Assembly: GCA_947303715.1 (NCBI GenBank)
Contig: CAMYYY010000002.1
Coordinates: 61,370-125,369, forward strand
Length of the DNA: 64,000 nt
Source: an uncultured Bacteroidales bacterium
Lineage (GTDB): Bacteria > Bacteroidota > Bacteroidia > Bacteroidales > Bacteroidaceae
Direction of reading: 5' to 3'
In this document: in pieces, positions 8,526 to 17,305 of the stretch
Position numbering within the stretch: the stretch's first letter is position 1
Layout of the letters: each line of letters opens with the position of its first letter
Notes under the pieces: model-generated
The model's input: only the letters and a program-made list of their open reading frames with translations
What the model was told of the DNA's origin: nothing
Database searches by the model: none
Program-made: the position numbers and the translations under genes

Positions 8526-9281
8526 ATGGATAAAAATATCAGCTTCACATTGAAGGTATGGCGTCAGCGCGGTCCGAAGGAAAAGGGCGAGTTCAAGAGC
8601 TACTACATGGAGGACATCCCTGGCGACACCTCGTTCCTTGAGATGCTCGACATCCTCAACGAGATGCTCATCAACCGCGGCGAGGAGCCTGTTGTCTTCG
8701 ACCACGACTGCCGCGAGGGCATCTGCGGCATGTGCTCGCTCTACATCAACGGCCATCCCCACGGCCCTGCCACCGGCGCCACCACGTGCCAGATCTACAT
8801 GCGCCGTTTCCAGGACGGCGATACCATTACCGTCGAGCCCTGGCGCTCCGCCGGCTTCCCCGTCATCCGCGACCTGATGGTCGACCGTCGTGCCTTCGAC
8901 AAGATTATGGCTGCCGGAGGCTACGTCAGCGTCAATACTGGCGGCGTGCCCGATGCCAATGCCATCCCCATCCCCAAGGAGAAGGCCGACGAGGCCATGG
9001 ATGCCGCTGCCTGCATCGGCTGCGGAGCCTGCGTGGCTGCCTGCAAGAACGGCTCTGCCATGCTCTTCGTCAGCGCCAAGGTCAGCCAGCTCGCTCTCCT
9101 GCCCCAGGGCAAGGTAGAGGCCAAGCGCCGCGCCAAGGCCATGCTGGCCAAGATGGACGAACTGGGCTTCGGAGCCTGCACCAACACCCGCGCCTGCGAG
9201 GCCGAGTGCCCCAAGTGCGTCAGCATCTCCAACATCGCCCGCCTCAACCGCCAGTTCATCGGCGCCAAGCTCAGCGACTGA
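8526..9281 (+). CDS. sdhB: Succinate dehydrogenase/fumarate reductase iron-sulfur subunit
   Basis: A 251-aa electron-transfer subunit of complex II. The [2Fe-2S] ligands are Cys62, Cys67, Cys70 (CREGICGMC) and Cys88. The [4Fe-4S] cluster uses Cys163, 166, 169 and 173 ([11 protein letters not shown]) and the three-iron cluster the [14 protein letters not shown] region at 218-231. It passes electrons between SdhA flavin and the menaquinone pool at SdhC. It is separated from sdhA by about 550 bp of inserted material but keeps the same direction, and a strong terminator follows at 9304. Confidence 0.96.
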   Translation: MDKNISFTLKVWRQRGPKEKGEFKSYYMEDIPGDTSFLEMLDILNEMLINRGEEPVVFDHDCREGICGMCSLYINGHPHGPATGATTCQIYMRRFQDGDTITVEPWRSAGFPVIRDLMVDRRAFDKIMAAGGYVSVNTGGVPDANAIPIPKEKADEAMDAAACIGCGACVAACKNGSAMLFVSAKVSQLALLPQGKVEAKRRAKAMLAKMDELGFGACTNTRACEAECPKCVSISNIARLNRQFIGAKLSD

Positions 9282-9303
9282 CACCAACTCATCCTCTTTT
9301 ATC

Positions 9304-9332
9304 GGGGCGCGAATGTCGCGCCCCTTTTTCTT
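9304..9332 (+). terminator. Intrinsic terminator after sdhB
   Basis: A perfect 9-bp stem (GGGGCGCGA, loop ATG, TCGCGCCCC) is followed by TTTTTCTTTTC. It separates the sdhCAB operon from the TPR-regulator promoter 50 bp further on. Confidence 0.9.
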
Positions 9333-9381
9333 TTCTCTCCTATTAAAAGACGACGTTCAAGATGGCAGGAAAATCGCAAAT

Positions 9382-9438
9382 GGAACGTTTTGGGAACGCT
9401 TTTTATTTGGAGGATAGTCACAAATGGACTTATCTTTG
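9382..9438 (+). promoter_or_regulatory. Direct-repeat operator/promoter, GGAACG type
   Basis: Half-site GGAACG at 9382-9387, TTTTG, then GGAACG at 9393-9398 (11-bp period). TTTGGAGG begins at 9406, seven bases after the second half-site, and TATCTTTG is at 9431-9438, 21 bp after TTTG. The same layout recurs at 42699, 44689, 48271 and 52135 with other half-sites. It drives the TPR-HTH regulator that starts at 9461. Confidence 0.75.
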
Positions 9439-9460
9439 CAACGGAAATTCGAAAACCACC

Positions 9461-11074
9461 ATGAGACGATACGCCATACTTCTCTTCTTTGTCGTCCTTT
9501 CAGTCCTCTTCGGCTGCAACGGACAGCAGGCTGTAAATCCCCTGCTCACTCAGGCGGAATCCCTGCTGACCGACGACCCCCGCGCGGCACTCGCCCTGCT
9601 CGAAGAGATTGAAGATGGAAAACTGAATTTTCAATCTAAAAAGGAGGCTGCCCTCTACGCCCTGCTGCGGACGCAGGCGGAATACAAGTGCTACATCGTG
9701 CCCGAGACGGATTCGCTCATCTGCATCGCTACCGACTACTTTGGCGACCGTAAGAAAGGCTTTCATGCTGCCCTCGCCTGGTACACGCGGGGCTGCGTCT
9801 ATAGCGAGTGGCATGACGATGCCGCAGCCGTCGAGGCCTATCTGAAGGCCAGGCCCCTCTTCCCCGACACGCTCAGCCGCTACTACATCCTCTGCAACCA
9901 GAACCTCGGCATCCACTACCTGAACCGCCGCATGTACCGTCAGGCGCTCGACGCGCTGAACGCCTGCCGCCGGGGTGCTGCCCAGACGGGCGACTCGGCT
10001 ACCATAGCCTTTGCCGACTACCACGCCGCACTCGCCCACCTCTACCCGTCGGACTATGCCGAGGCAAAGGTGTTGTTCAGCCGCGTGCTGGCTAACCCGA
10101 AAGCCACAGCCCTTGCCCGCAACACCACCTACCTGCAATTGGCCAAAATAGAGCTCTATCAGAATAAGGATTGCACGCGTGCAAGCTACTACCTCCATCT
10201 GAACGAGGCAGGCGCCGCCGATTCTTCCGCCCTGGGCGCCAACTACAGCCTGCGGGGCGACATCTGCTGCGAGTTGCAGCAGCCCGACTCAGCCTACTAT
10301 TGGTACCGCCGTTCGTTAGACTGCCAGAGCGAACTCTTCACCGAATGCTGGAACTACCATCAGCTGGCTGAGCTGGCGCCACGCCTTGGCCTCATCGATT
10401 CCGTGCCCGCCTACATCCGCCGCTACACCCTGCTGGCCGACTCCGTGAGGGCTGCCGAACAGCAGGCCGAGGTGAGCGAAGCCTACAGCCAGCATCAGGT
10501 GGAGGAGAGCCGTCGTGCGCTCACCCGTCGCGCCACACGCATCCTGCTCACCGTCGTGGCGCTGGCCCTGCTCGCAGCCCTGCTGGCAGGGCTGGCCTTC
10601 CTGCTGCGCGACCGCCGGCGCAAAATCCTTTACCTCCGCCTGCAGGACGAACTGAAACAGAATCGCCGCGAGTCGCTCACCATCCCCGACGAAAACCGCG
10701 GAGAACTGCTGCGCCGCAAGCTCGACATCTGCTGCCGTATGTTCCGCAGCACCCCTTCGGCCCGCCTGCTCCTTGGTCGTACGGCTGCGGCAGAGGCGCT
10801 GACCCTCTCGGCAGCCGAGCGCACCAAAATCGTCTCCGACGTTACCGATTCGTTTGTCGATGTCATGCTCGACATGAAGAACGAGGTGCCGCAGCTCTCC
10901 GAGCAAGACCTGCTGTTCTGCGCCTTCAACGCCCTCCGTTGTTCCCCGCAGGCGCAGGCCGAGTGCCTCCTCCTCTCCCCCACCACCCTGCGCACCCGCA
11001 AGTACCGCCTGAAAGAAAAGCTCCCCGCCGAGCTCTTTACGCTCTTCTTCGACGACCCTCAAGCGAACAATTAG
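9461..11074 (+). CDS. Membrane TPR protein with C-terminal DNA-binding HTH (regulator 1)
   Basis: A 537-aa one-component regulator candidate. The start is placed at ATG 9461 because the promoter -7 box lies at 9431-9438, which excludes the upstream in-frame ATG. It opens with a lipoprotein-like leader (MRRYAILLFFVVLSVLFGC), followed by an exported region of about 330 residues with TPR-like helical pairs, a membrane span near 360-384 (ILLTVVALALLAALLAGLAF), a coiled cytosolic linker, and a C-terminal LuxR-like helix-turn-helix around 500-525 (SPTTLRTRKYRLKEKL). Such proteins sense outside the cell and bind DNA inside. It is clearly paralogous to the protein at 42783 and heads an operon of surface proteins. 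Confidence 0.8.
   Translation: MRRYAILLFFVVLSVLFGCNGQQAVNPLLTQAESLLTDDPRAALALLEEIEDGKLNFQSKKEAALYALLRTQAEYKCYIVPETDSLICIATDYFGDRKKGFHAALAWYTRGCVYSEWHDDAAAVEAYLKARPLFPDTLSRYYILCNQNLGIHYLNRRMYRQALDALNACRRGAAQTGDSATIAFADYHAALAHLYPSDYAEAKVLFSRVLANPKATALARNTTYLQLAKIELYQNKDCTRASYYLHLNEAGAADSSALGANYSLRGDICCELQQPDSAYYWYRRSLDCQSELFTECWNYHQLAELAPRLGLIDSVPAYIRRYTLLADSVRAAEQQAEVSEAYSQHQVEESRRALTRRATRILLTVVALALLAALLAGLAFLLRDRRRKILYLRLQDELKQNRRESLTIPDENRGELLRRKLDICCRMFRSTPSARLLLGRTAAAEALTLSAAERTKIVSDVTDSFVDVMLDMKNEVPQLSEQDLLFCAFNALRCSPQAQAECLLLSPTTLRTRKYRLKEKLPAELFTLFFDDPQANN
9607..9636 (+). repeat. Short in-frame remnant of a GATTGAA heptamer element
   Basis: Inside regulator 1, GATTGAA, GATGGAA, AACTGAA and then TTCAATC form a short inverted repeat of 30 bp (10 codons). 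It lies at the same protein position as the 99-bp element in the paralogue at 42950-43048. Confidence 0.7.
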
Positions 11075-11095
11075 CCACCCAAATACAATAACATT

Positions 11096-12646
11096 ATGAA
11101 GAAGATTATATTATTCTTTATTATATTTTTTCAAAGCCTGTTCCTCATGGCACAAAGCGTGACCATCAATCTGGACAGACAGAATATCGCCGACGTCCTG
11201 ACTCCCGAAGTGCAGCAGGCTGTTACCCACATCACCCTCTCAGGACACCTGTCAGCTGCGGACTATGCCTTTGTCAACGATTGCCCCCGCCTGACCACGC
11301 TGGATATGACGGACGTCATTACCGACAGCATCCCTGCCTTCTGCTTGGCCAAGGCTAACGCCCTTGCTGACCTCTACCTCCCCAAAAAGCAGACGACCTT
11401 CAACTTCTATGCCGTAAAAAACGCCCTCACCAATAGCGTAACCGCCCATGTCACAGGTCTCTATCCGCAACTCGACGTTCCCACAACGGGTGACAAGGAT
11501 GCTGCAACAGACGTGTATTTCACGATAGAGAAAGGCAACGACCGTTACTTTGAGGCTGAACATGGAGATATCTATTCTGCCAATATGGATACGCTCTACC
11601 GCTATTCGCAGTACATTCCAACACAAGCCATAATTGCAAAGGTCATCCGCCCCTACGCCTTTGCTTGGTTACGATTGCCCAAAGGGCTAAAAATTGACCT
11701 TAACCCTACTCTGGACCTTATTTGCCTCCATGCTTTTGAAGGAATCCGATGGGGAGAGGAAATAATAAACGATAAGCATTACAAAAACTACGCAGACCTG
11801 GAGTTACGGTTGTCGAATCTTTCCGATCCGAAAATGTATTCCCTGCCGCGGCTCGAAGGGCCCGTTCAATGGAACACAAAAGAGTATGAAGAACAGAACG
11901 GTTCATTGGCGATGTATGTTGTTATTGGAAGCCTTAAAACCTATCTGGAGGACTCTTGCTTGTGGGCAGGAGTGGATATGATAGACGAATTTTACTATAA
12001 TATAATCGCCTCGACGTTTATCCTGGACGAAGAGTATTACGACAAGGATGGAAACAAGCTTACTGCCGTTAAACCGCATTTCATCTCCTCCGAATGGCAT
12101 GCCGGCACACTTAATACGACGAATATCTCTTTCACTTCTCTTTCCGACGAGGGCCATTCTTTAACCATCAATATGAATGTGGAATACGGAGCATATTACA
12201 CCTTCGTCCTATCATATTCCGTTATCGAACGCGATCTTCCCGATCCTCTCTGCCCGTACTTCCATACCGTTGAGTATCGCGACACCATTTACAGCCCTAT
12301 TCCCGAAGGAGACGACTTAACCTACGAGTTTGAGATTTTCGATGACGAAGGCAATCTGCTCTTCTCTTCCCGACGAAAGGGCGACAAAGGAAATACGGAG
12401 CATCTGAGCGGCGTGCTGACTAACGTGCCGCAGAGTGAGCAGGGCGATCTGAAGAGCCGTTCTTCGGGCATGCGCTTTGGAACCTCACCTTGGAGGTCCC
12501 AACGCGTCAGTTTTGTCCCCACAGGCATTCGCCTATTGAATACCTCGCCGTCCAACGCCCCCTTCTACGACCTTACTGGCCGTCCGATGAACGAAACAAA
12601 GAAAGGCATTGTTATCCACGATGGGAAAAAAGTACTTATTAAATGA
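11096..12646 (+). CDS. Exported surface protein with 'YDLxGR' C-terminal tail
   Basis: A 516-aa protein of unknown function. It has a signal peptide (MKKIILFFIIFFQSLFLMAQ), an LRR-like stretch at about 25-110 (ITLSGHL, LTTLDMTDV), a long beta-rich middle with no family I recognise, and the conserved tail FYDLTGRP ... GIVIHDGKKVLIK. The tail is shared with five other exported proteins in this window and probably serves sorting or anchoring. It begins 21 bp after the TPR-HTH regulator and is likely in its operon. Confidence 0.8.
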   Translation: MKKIILFFIIFFQSLFLMAQSVTINLDRQNIADVLTPEVQQAVTHITLSGHLSAADYAFVNDCPRLTTLDMTDVITDSIPAFCLAKANALADLYLPKKQTTFNFYAVKNALTNSVTAHVTGLYPQLDVPTTGDKDAATDVYFTIEKGNDRYFEAEHGDIYSANMDTLYRYSQYIPTQAIIAKVIRPYAFAWLRLPKGLKIDLNPTLDLICLHAFEGIRWGEEIINDKHYKNYADLELRLSNLSDPKMYSLPRLEGPVQWNTKEYEEQNGSLAMYVVIGSLKTYLEDSCLWAGVDMIDEFYYNIIASTFILDEEYYDKDGNKLTAVKPHFISSEWHAGTLNTTNISFTSLSDEGHSLTINMNVEYGAYYTFVLSYSVIERDLPDPLCPYFHTVEYRDTIYSPIPEGDDLTYEFEIFDDEGNLLFSSRRKGDKGNTEHLSGVLTNVPQSEQGDLKSRSSGMRFGTSPWRSQRVSFVPTGIRLLNTSPSNAPFYDLTGRPMNETKKGIVIHDGKKVLIK

Positions 12647-12674
12647 GTATAAAACAACTATAAATACAAGCATC

Positions 12675-14504
12675 ATGAAAACGACCCGAACCCTTTTCCT
12701 GTTATCTGCCTTGCTGCTGATGGCAGCAACGAGCATGGCAAGAACTGACATTCCGCTTGTAAAGGATGTCCCAAAAGGTAATGAAAACGATGAACGCGCA
12801 CGCATGCCTATGGTTGCCCCTGAAGCTTATATGGAGAGCGGCTCATTGTTTATTGAATTCAATTCTGCCACCCCGACGATAGTTTCCATCAACGGCAGAA
12901 ATACGAACGAAAACTATTACTATGAACAATTTGAATCCACCGGGAGAGTTTCCATCAATCTCAGAAAGCACGACATCAAGGCCGGAGATTACAAACTTGG
13001 GGTTACCTTCGGCGGTCTCTGGTGGATTGGCTTTTTTGTAATTGATTCAGACTCCAGACCCGTTGCAAGCGCATTTTACGTGGAAATTGACAGCATCCTC
13101 TACAAGCTCTCGACGGAAGAAAAAACAGCTGAGTATGTCCGCTTCAACAGATTCTTCTATGAAAGGAGGTATAATGTCCCAAGTACCATAAACTACGAAA
13201 ATGAAACCTATTCCGTCACAAAAATAGCAGCAAACGCGTTTAACAATTCCCCCTATTTTTCCATTATAACCATACCGAATGAGGTAAAAAGCATCGGAGA
13301 AAAAGCTTTTGCCGACTGCCCTCATTTGACGGATGTCAACCTTTCCCAAAGTATAACCACCATTGAGAGGGAAACCTTTTACGGTTGCTCAGAACTCACC
13401 TCCATTGTTATTCCCGATGGCGTTAAGGTCATCAAAGACATGGCCTTTGCTACGTGCAAAAAATTAGCCTCTGTCCACCTTCCTGAAAGCCTGACAACGA
13501 TAGGCGAAGAGGTTTTCTTTAGGTGTACAAACCTGAAGACCGTGAATATCCCAGGGAGCCTTACTTCATACGGTAACTACATTTTTTATGGCTGTGCTTT
13601 GTCGTCGGTTTCTTTCTCGGAGAATCTAACTACGATTGGCGAATACCTCTTTCAGGGATGTAGCGGGCTGACTTCTATTGACATTCCCCAGAACGTTACA
13701 ACGATTGGTGAAGGCGCCTTCCTGGGATGTAGTGGACTGATTTCCATTAACATTCCACAAAGCGTTACAAGTATCGGTCATTATGCATTTCAGGAATGTT
13801 CAGACTTAACTTCCATCATCATTCCCGCGGGTGTGGTGAATTTAGGATATGGTGTTTTCCAAAATTGTGCCCAATTGGAATCCGTCCAGCTTCCAAACGG
13901 CCTGGATTCCATTAAGGCCAGTCTTTTTTATAATTGTAGCAGCTTGAAACAGGTTAACATTCCAGAAGGTGTTACCGTTATTGAAAGTGCAGCTTTTCAG
14001 AATTGCAGCAGTCTGGAATCCATTCGTATTCCCGAATCAGTCGAGTTTTTAGGAAATGCTGTTTTCCGTGGTTGCTCTAAAATCACTTCCATCACCATTC
14101 CGGACGGAATAAAGCGAATTCCCAACAATGTTTTCGCAAAATGCGAAAATCTTACCTCTATAATTATTCCCAAGAGTGTCGAACGAATCCAAACCAATTC
14201 ATTCACGGGCTGCAACAATCTTGCTTCCGTCACCTGCTATGCGGAAACCCCACCTGGCTTAAATAAAGATGCCTTCAGCTATTATGGAACACTCCATGTC
14301 CTGCCGGGATGCAAACAAAAATATTTGAATTCCGAAATGAATTGGAAACGCTTCAACATCGTCGAAGATGCTGATACGGACATTGAATGGCCATCCGACG
14401 ACGAAGCATCTGAAAGCATCGCTTACGACCTTCTCGGGCATCCTGCCCCCGATTCCTATAAAGGCATTGTTGTGAGAAACGGGAAGAAAACACTTATCAA
14501 ATAA
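12675..14504 (+). CDS. BspA-like LRR_5 surface protein
   Basis: A 609-aa exported leucine-rich repeat protein. The start at 12675 is chosen because it gives a clean signal peptide (MKTTRTLFLLSALLLMAATSMA) and lies 28 bp after the previous stop. Residues about 25-130 form a DUF3244-like beta-sandwich (LFIEFNSATPTIVSINGR). Then come about 14 LRR_5 repeats of roughly 23 residues with the pattern SIxIPxxVTxIGxxAFxxCxxL. The end carries the tail AYDLLGHP ... GIVVRNGKKTLIK. BspA-type proteins bind host matrix proteins or other bacteria in characterised cases; the ligand here is unknown. Confidence 0.9.
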   Translation: MKTTRTLFLLSALLLMAATSMARTDIPLVKDVPKGNENDERARMPMVAPEAYMESGSLFIEFNSATPTIVSINGRNTNENYYYEQFESTGRVSINLRKHDIKAGDYKLGVTFGGLWWIGFFVIDSDSRPVASAFYVEIDSILYKLSTEEKTAEYVRFNRFFYERRYNVPSTINYENETYSVTKIAANAFNNSPYFSIITIPNEVKSIGEKAFADCPHLTDVNLSQSITTIERETFYGCSELTSIVIPDGVKVIKDMAFATCKKLASVHLPESLTTIGEEVFFRCTNLKTVNIPGSLTSYGNYIFYGCALSSVSFSENLTTIGEYLFQGCSGLTSIDIPQNVTTIGEGAFLGCSGLISINIPQSVTSIGHYAFQECSDLTSIIIPAGVVNLGYGVFQNCAQLESVQLPNGLDSIKASLFYNCSSLKQVNIPEGVTVIESAAFQNCSSLESIRIPESVEFLGNAVFRGCSKITSITIPDGIKRIPNNVFAKCENLTSIIIPKSVERIQTNSFTGCNNLASVTCYAETPPGLNKDAFSYYGTLHVLPGCKQKYLNSEMNWKRFNIVEDADTDIEWPSDDEASESIAYDLLGHPAPDSYKGIVVRNGKKTLIK

Positions 14505-14507
14505 AAT

Positions 14508-14523
14508 TCCTAATTCCTAATTT
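14508..14523 (+). repeat. AATTCCT heptamers
   Basis: AATTCCT, AATTCCT, AATT in the gap before the next LRR gene; the same unit recurs at 15692-15707 and inside folK at 37107-37131. Confidence 0.65.
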
Positions 14524-14533
14524 TTTATTCGTC

Positions 14534-15682
14534 ATGAAAACGAAACAACTTTTTTTACTTTCCATACTTGTGCTTGTTTCAGCCTTGTCTATACAGGCCC
14601 AGACTCCACCCTCAGGAGACGTCACCCGAACTTATTATCGCGAAATAGGCGGCATATTCTATAAACTCAGGGGTGATAAAGCAATCGTTTTTGAGAGGTA
14701 TCTGGATTATAAGCCCTATTTTGATAATGTGGTTATTCCCTCTACCGTTACCTACCAAGGGGTTGAATATACCGTCCGGGCAATTGGGAAAAACGCTTTT
14801 TCTGGTAGCTATGGCCTAATCTCTATCTCTATTCCTAATACCGTCACTTCCATAGCGACAGGGGCTTTCTATGGCTGCATCGGACTGCGTTCTATTCGCT
14901 TCCCGGAAGGAGTAGCCTCAATTGGCGAGACAGCCTTTACAAATTGTACAGGCCTGGCCTCTATTTACATCCCTAAAACGGTAACATTCATCGGAGAAAC
15001 GGCATTTAATTCCTGCTCGTGCCTTACCTCCATCGAGGTTGAGGAAGGCAATCCCGTCTTTGATAGCCGCGACGGCTGTAATGCCATCATCGAAACCGCC
15101 ACTAACGCCTTGAAGGTGGGGTGCGAAAATACGGTTATCCCCAACTCCGTCACCACTATTCTTGATGGTGCTTTTGGTCATCGCCGCTATTTGAAAACCA
15201 TTGAAATTCCCAATGGCGTCCAGGCCATTGGGGCTTCATTCTACAATTCGGGCCTTACTACGATTTCTCTGCCAAGCAACGTCAGGATTATAAACGGGGC
15301 TTTTCAGAATTGTTACAATCTGGAATCAGTAGCCATTTTGGGAGCCGATATCACCATTGCCGGGTTTGCTTTCTATGGATGTGAGAAACTGAAATCCCTT
15401 ACTCTTTTCGCCCCAGAGCCACCCAAGATTACACAAGACACGTTCATTTTCAACTTAGCCCAGATTACGCTCCACGTTCTCCCCGGCTGCGAAGAGGCCT
15501 ACGAACAGGCTGAGTATTGGAAGGACTTTCATATCGTCGGAGATGCTGACCCCACGGGCATCGTCCAGGCCACACTTCTTTCCGATACCGATGATACGAC
15601 ATACGACCTTTTGGGACGTCCTGTCGATAGCCACTACAAAGGCATCGCCATCCGGGGTGGAAAGAAATTATTCATCAAATAA
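14534..15682 (+). CDS. BspA-like LRR_5 surface protein (shorter)
   Basis: A 382-aa exported protein. A signal peptide (MKTKQLFLLSILVLVSALSIQAQ) is followed by the usual BspA opening (GGIFYKLRGDKAIVF, then VVIPSTVTYQGVEYTVRAIG) and about nine LRR_5 repeats. One repeat is interrupted by the EGNPVFDSRDGCNAI motif that also marks the 862-aa protein at 44777. It ends in YDLLGRP ... GIAIRGGKKLFIK. It lies 29 bp after the first LRR gene, so the two are probably cotranscribed and arose by duplication. Confidence 0.9.
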   Translation: MKTKQLFLLSILVLVSALSIQAQTPPSGDVTRTYYREIGGIFYKLRGDKAIVFERYLDYKPYFDNVVIPSTVTYQGVEYTVRAIGKNAFSGSYGLISISIPNTVTSIATGAFYGCIGLRSIRFPEGVASIGETAFTNCTGLASIYIPKTVTFIGETAFNSCSCLTSIEVEEGNPVFDSRDGCNAIIETATNALKVGCENTVIPNSVTTILDGAFGHRRYLKTIEIPNGVQAIGASFYNSGLTTISLPSNVRIINGAFQNCYNLESVAILGADITIAGFAFYGCEKLKSLTLFAPEPPKITQDTFIFNLAQITLHVLPGCEEAYEQAEYWKDFHIVGDADPTGIVQATLLSDTDDTTYDLLGRPVDSHYKGIAIRGGKKLFIK

Positions 15683-15691
15683 AACCCCTAA

Positions 15692-15707
15692 CCCAATTCC
15701 TAATTCC
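15692..15707 (+). repeat. AATTCCT heptamers
   Basis: Two AATTCCT units in the gap between the short LRR gene and the gene at 15724. Confidence 0.6.
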
Positions 15708-15723
15708 TATTTTTTAAAGCACT

Positions 15724-17160
15724 ATGAAAAAGCTGGTCATACTGATTATTTCCCTTCTGTCTGTGGGCCGTATATGGGCGCAGGGTAAGGGCCCTTTCTT
15801 CCCCACAGGAACCACATGGACGGAAGCCTGGATTCTCACAGGAGATGTGAAGGGCGAATTGCCTTCCACAACGTATGAAGTGGGTACCGATACCCTCATT
15901 AATGACACCATCTATAAGCGCATTCTGGTGAATGGAGTAGAAAGCGGAAGATGGTTACGCGAAGAAAAACAGCGTGTCTGGCTGCGAAGGGATGATTTCC
16001 CAAAGGAAATCATGCTCTACAATTTTGAATGGCACAACCAAAATTATGTCTATTACAAGACCAACGTCCGTCAATACGTAGAAAAAGGCGTTTTGAAGGA
16101 AGACACCTTCTATATTGATAGAAAGTCAACTGTGTACTTGGAATCAAATGATGAAAACCTCTTTATTGAATTTGAATACTACGATTTTGATGCGGTGCAG
16201 ATGCTTTATGGAATCGGCATGACAACAGAGCCTTATAAGGATTGCTGTATCCTGGGCTGTATGCTGCCCGACGAGATGGAACATGCCACACGACAATGCC
16301 AGCTGCTTTCGTTCAGCCGAGACGGGAAACTTATCTACGACTATAAAAAACAGTTCGCTCATTGCGAAGTCTTCACCCGAAATATGCCACCCACAGCCGG
16401 CGTTGATGTCTGGCTCTATTCCGAATGGGAAGGGCTCGTTCAAGGAGAAGATATCCGTCTCGACAGCATCAGGGGAAACCACATTTACGTCAGCGGACAT
16501 TATAACAACAAAGTCGCAAGTGACAACTATAAAATCAATTTAGGCAGCTTCGAGGCAGGGGAATACCAGATTGTCTATACTGCTGTCGATGACTCGGATT
16601 TCATGCCGGATGTCGTAAACTATATCCCCCTGACGGTCAACGAAATTGCTGTTGATGTACCTCGTGGACTGATTCCTTTGTATGGAGCAGCAAAGGACAA
16701 TGAATTTCATCCCACAATAGACTATGTTACCGATATTACAGCCACCATAGAAAACGACAGCCTACGTATTTCGGGATGGCTCTTCTTTAATGACTGGGCC
16801 GAGCAATACTGCTATTACGAAGTTCATGGCGACTCCATCTATCTGGAAACAGCAGAAAAATGGGGAAGATTCTTGCCAACATCCCCTTATGGAGGACTCT
16901 ATCCCATAGATTTCGCCATTCCCTTCAACGACGATCAATGCACCATCCATGTGGCAGAAATATATGGACGCTCCTATACCAATAACGGATATATAGCCTT
17001 TCATCAACTCTATAACACGCTGAAATACGATTTTACATCCGTCAATAATACACTCTACGATTCTCCTTCACAAATATTCTACGATTTGCAAGGCCGACCT
17101 TCTGAAAGAGCACAAAGAGGGCTCTACATCAAAGACGGGAAAAAGGTTTTTGTGAAGTAA
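15724..17160 (+). CDS. Exported protein with a beta-rich module shared with the 52222 gene
   Basis: A 478-aa protein with signal peptide MKKLVILIISLLSVGRIWAQ. Residues about 20-210 have no family I recognise. Residues about 225-460 align by eye with the C-terminal half of the protein at 52222-53922: both have LDSIxGNxxY, an LGxxEAGEYxIV-like segment, VDVPRGL versus LDVPRGI, SLxIxGWL, and HYCYYEIHDDYIYMET versus QYCYYEVHGDSIYLET. The tail is FYDLQGRP ... GLYIKDGKKVFVK. Function is unknown; it is likely cell-surface and last of the tail-bearing genes in this operon. Confidence 0.8.
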   Translation: MKKLVILIISLLSVGRIWAQGKGPFFPTGTTWTEAWILTGDVKGELPSTTYEVGTDTLINDTIYKRILVNGVESGRWLREEKQRVWLRRDDFPKEIMLYNFEWHNQNYVYYKTNVRQYVEKGVLKEDTFYIDRKSTVYLESNDENLFIEFEYYDFDAVQMLYGIGMTTEPYKDCCILGCMLPDEMEHATRQCQLLSFSRDGKLIYDYKKQFAHCEVFTRNMPPTAGVDVWLYSEWEGLVQGEDIRLDSIRGNHIYVSGHYNNKVASDNYKINLGSFEAGEYQIVYTAVDDSDFMPDVVNYIPLTVNEIAVDVPRGLIPLYGAAKDNEFHPTIDYVTDITATIENDSLRISGWLFFNDWAEQYCYYEVHGDSIYLETAEKWGRFLPTSPYGGLYPIDFAIPFNDDQCTIHVAEIYGRSYTNNGYIAFHQLYNTLKYDFTSVNNTLYDSPSQIFYDLQGRPSERAQRGLYIKDGKKVFVK

Positions 17161-17176
17161 CGCGGCAATTGTCGGA

Positions 17177-17221
17177 GAGGGAACCGCAAAAGTTAAAAAA
17201 AGAAAAATAGTCGGTTCCCTC
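17177..17221 (+). terminator. Long-loop hairpin after the surface-protein operon
   Basis: A perfect 10-bp stem (GAGGGAACCG / CGGTTCCCTC) encloses a purine-rich 25-nt loop. No U-run follows, so it could be a processing or stability hairpin instead of a terminator. Confidence 0.45.
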
Positions 17222-17305
17222 ATGCAGTATTTGGGCTTTCGCTCCGTTTTTATAGTAGAGGCTCATCTGAAATTCAAATAAAAGTTTACTAATATAACGT
17301 AGGGT

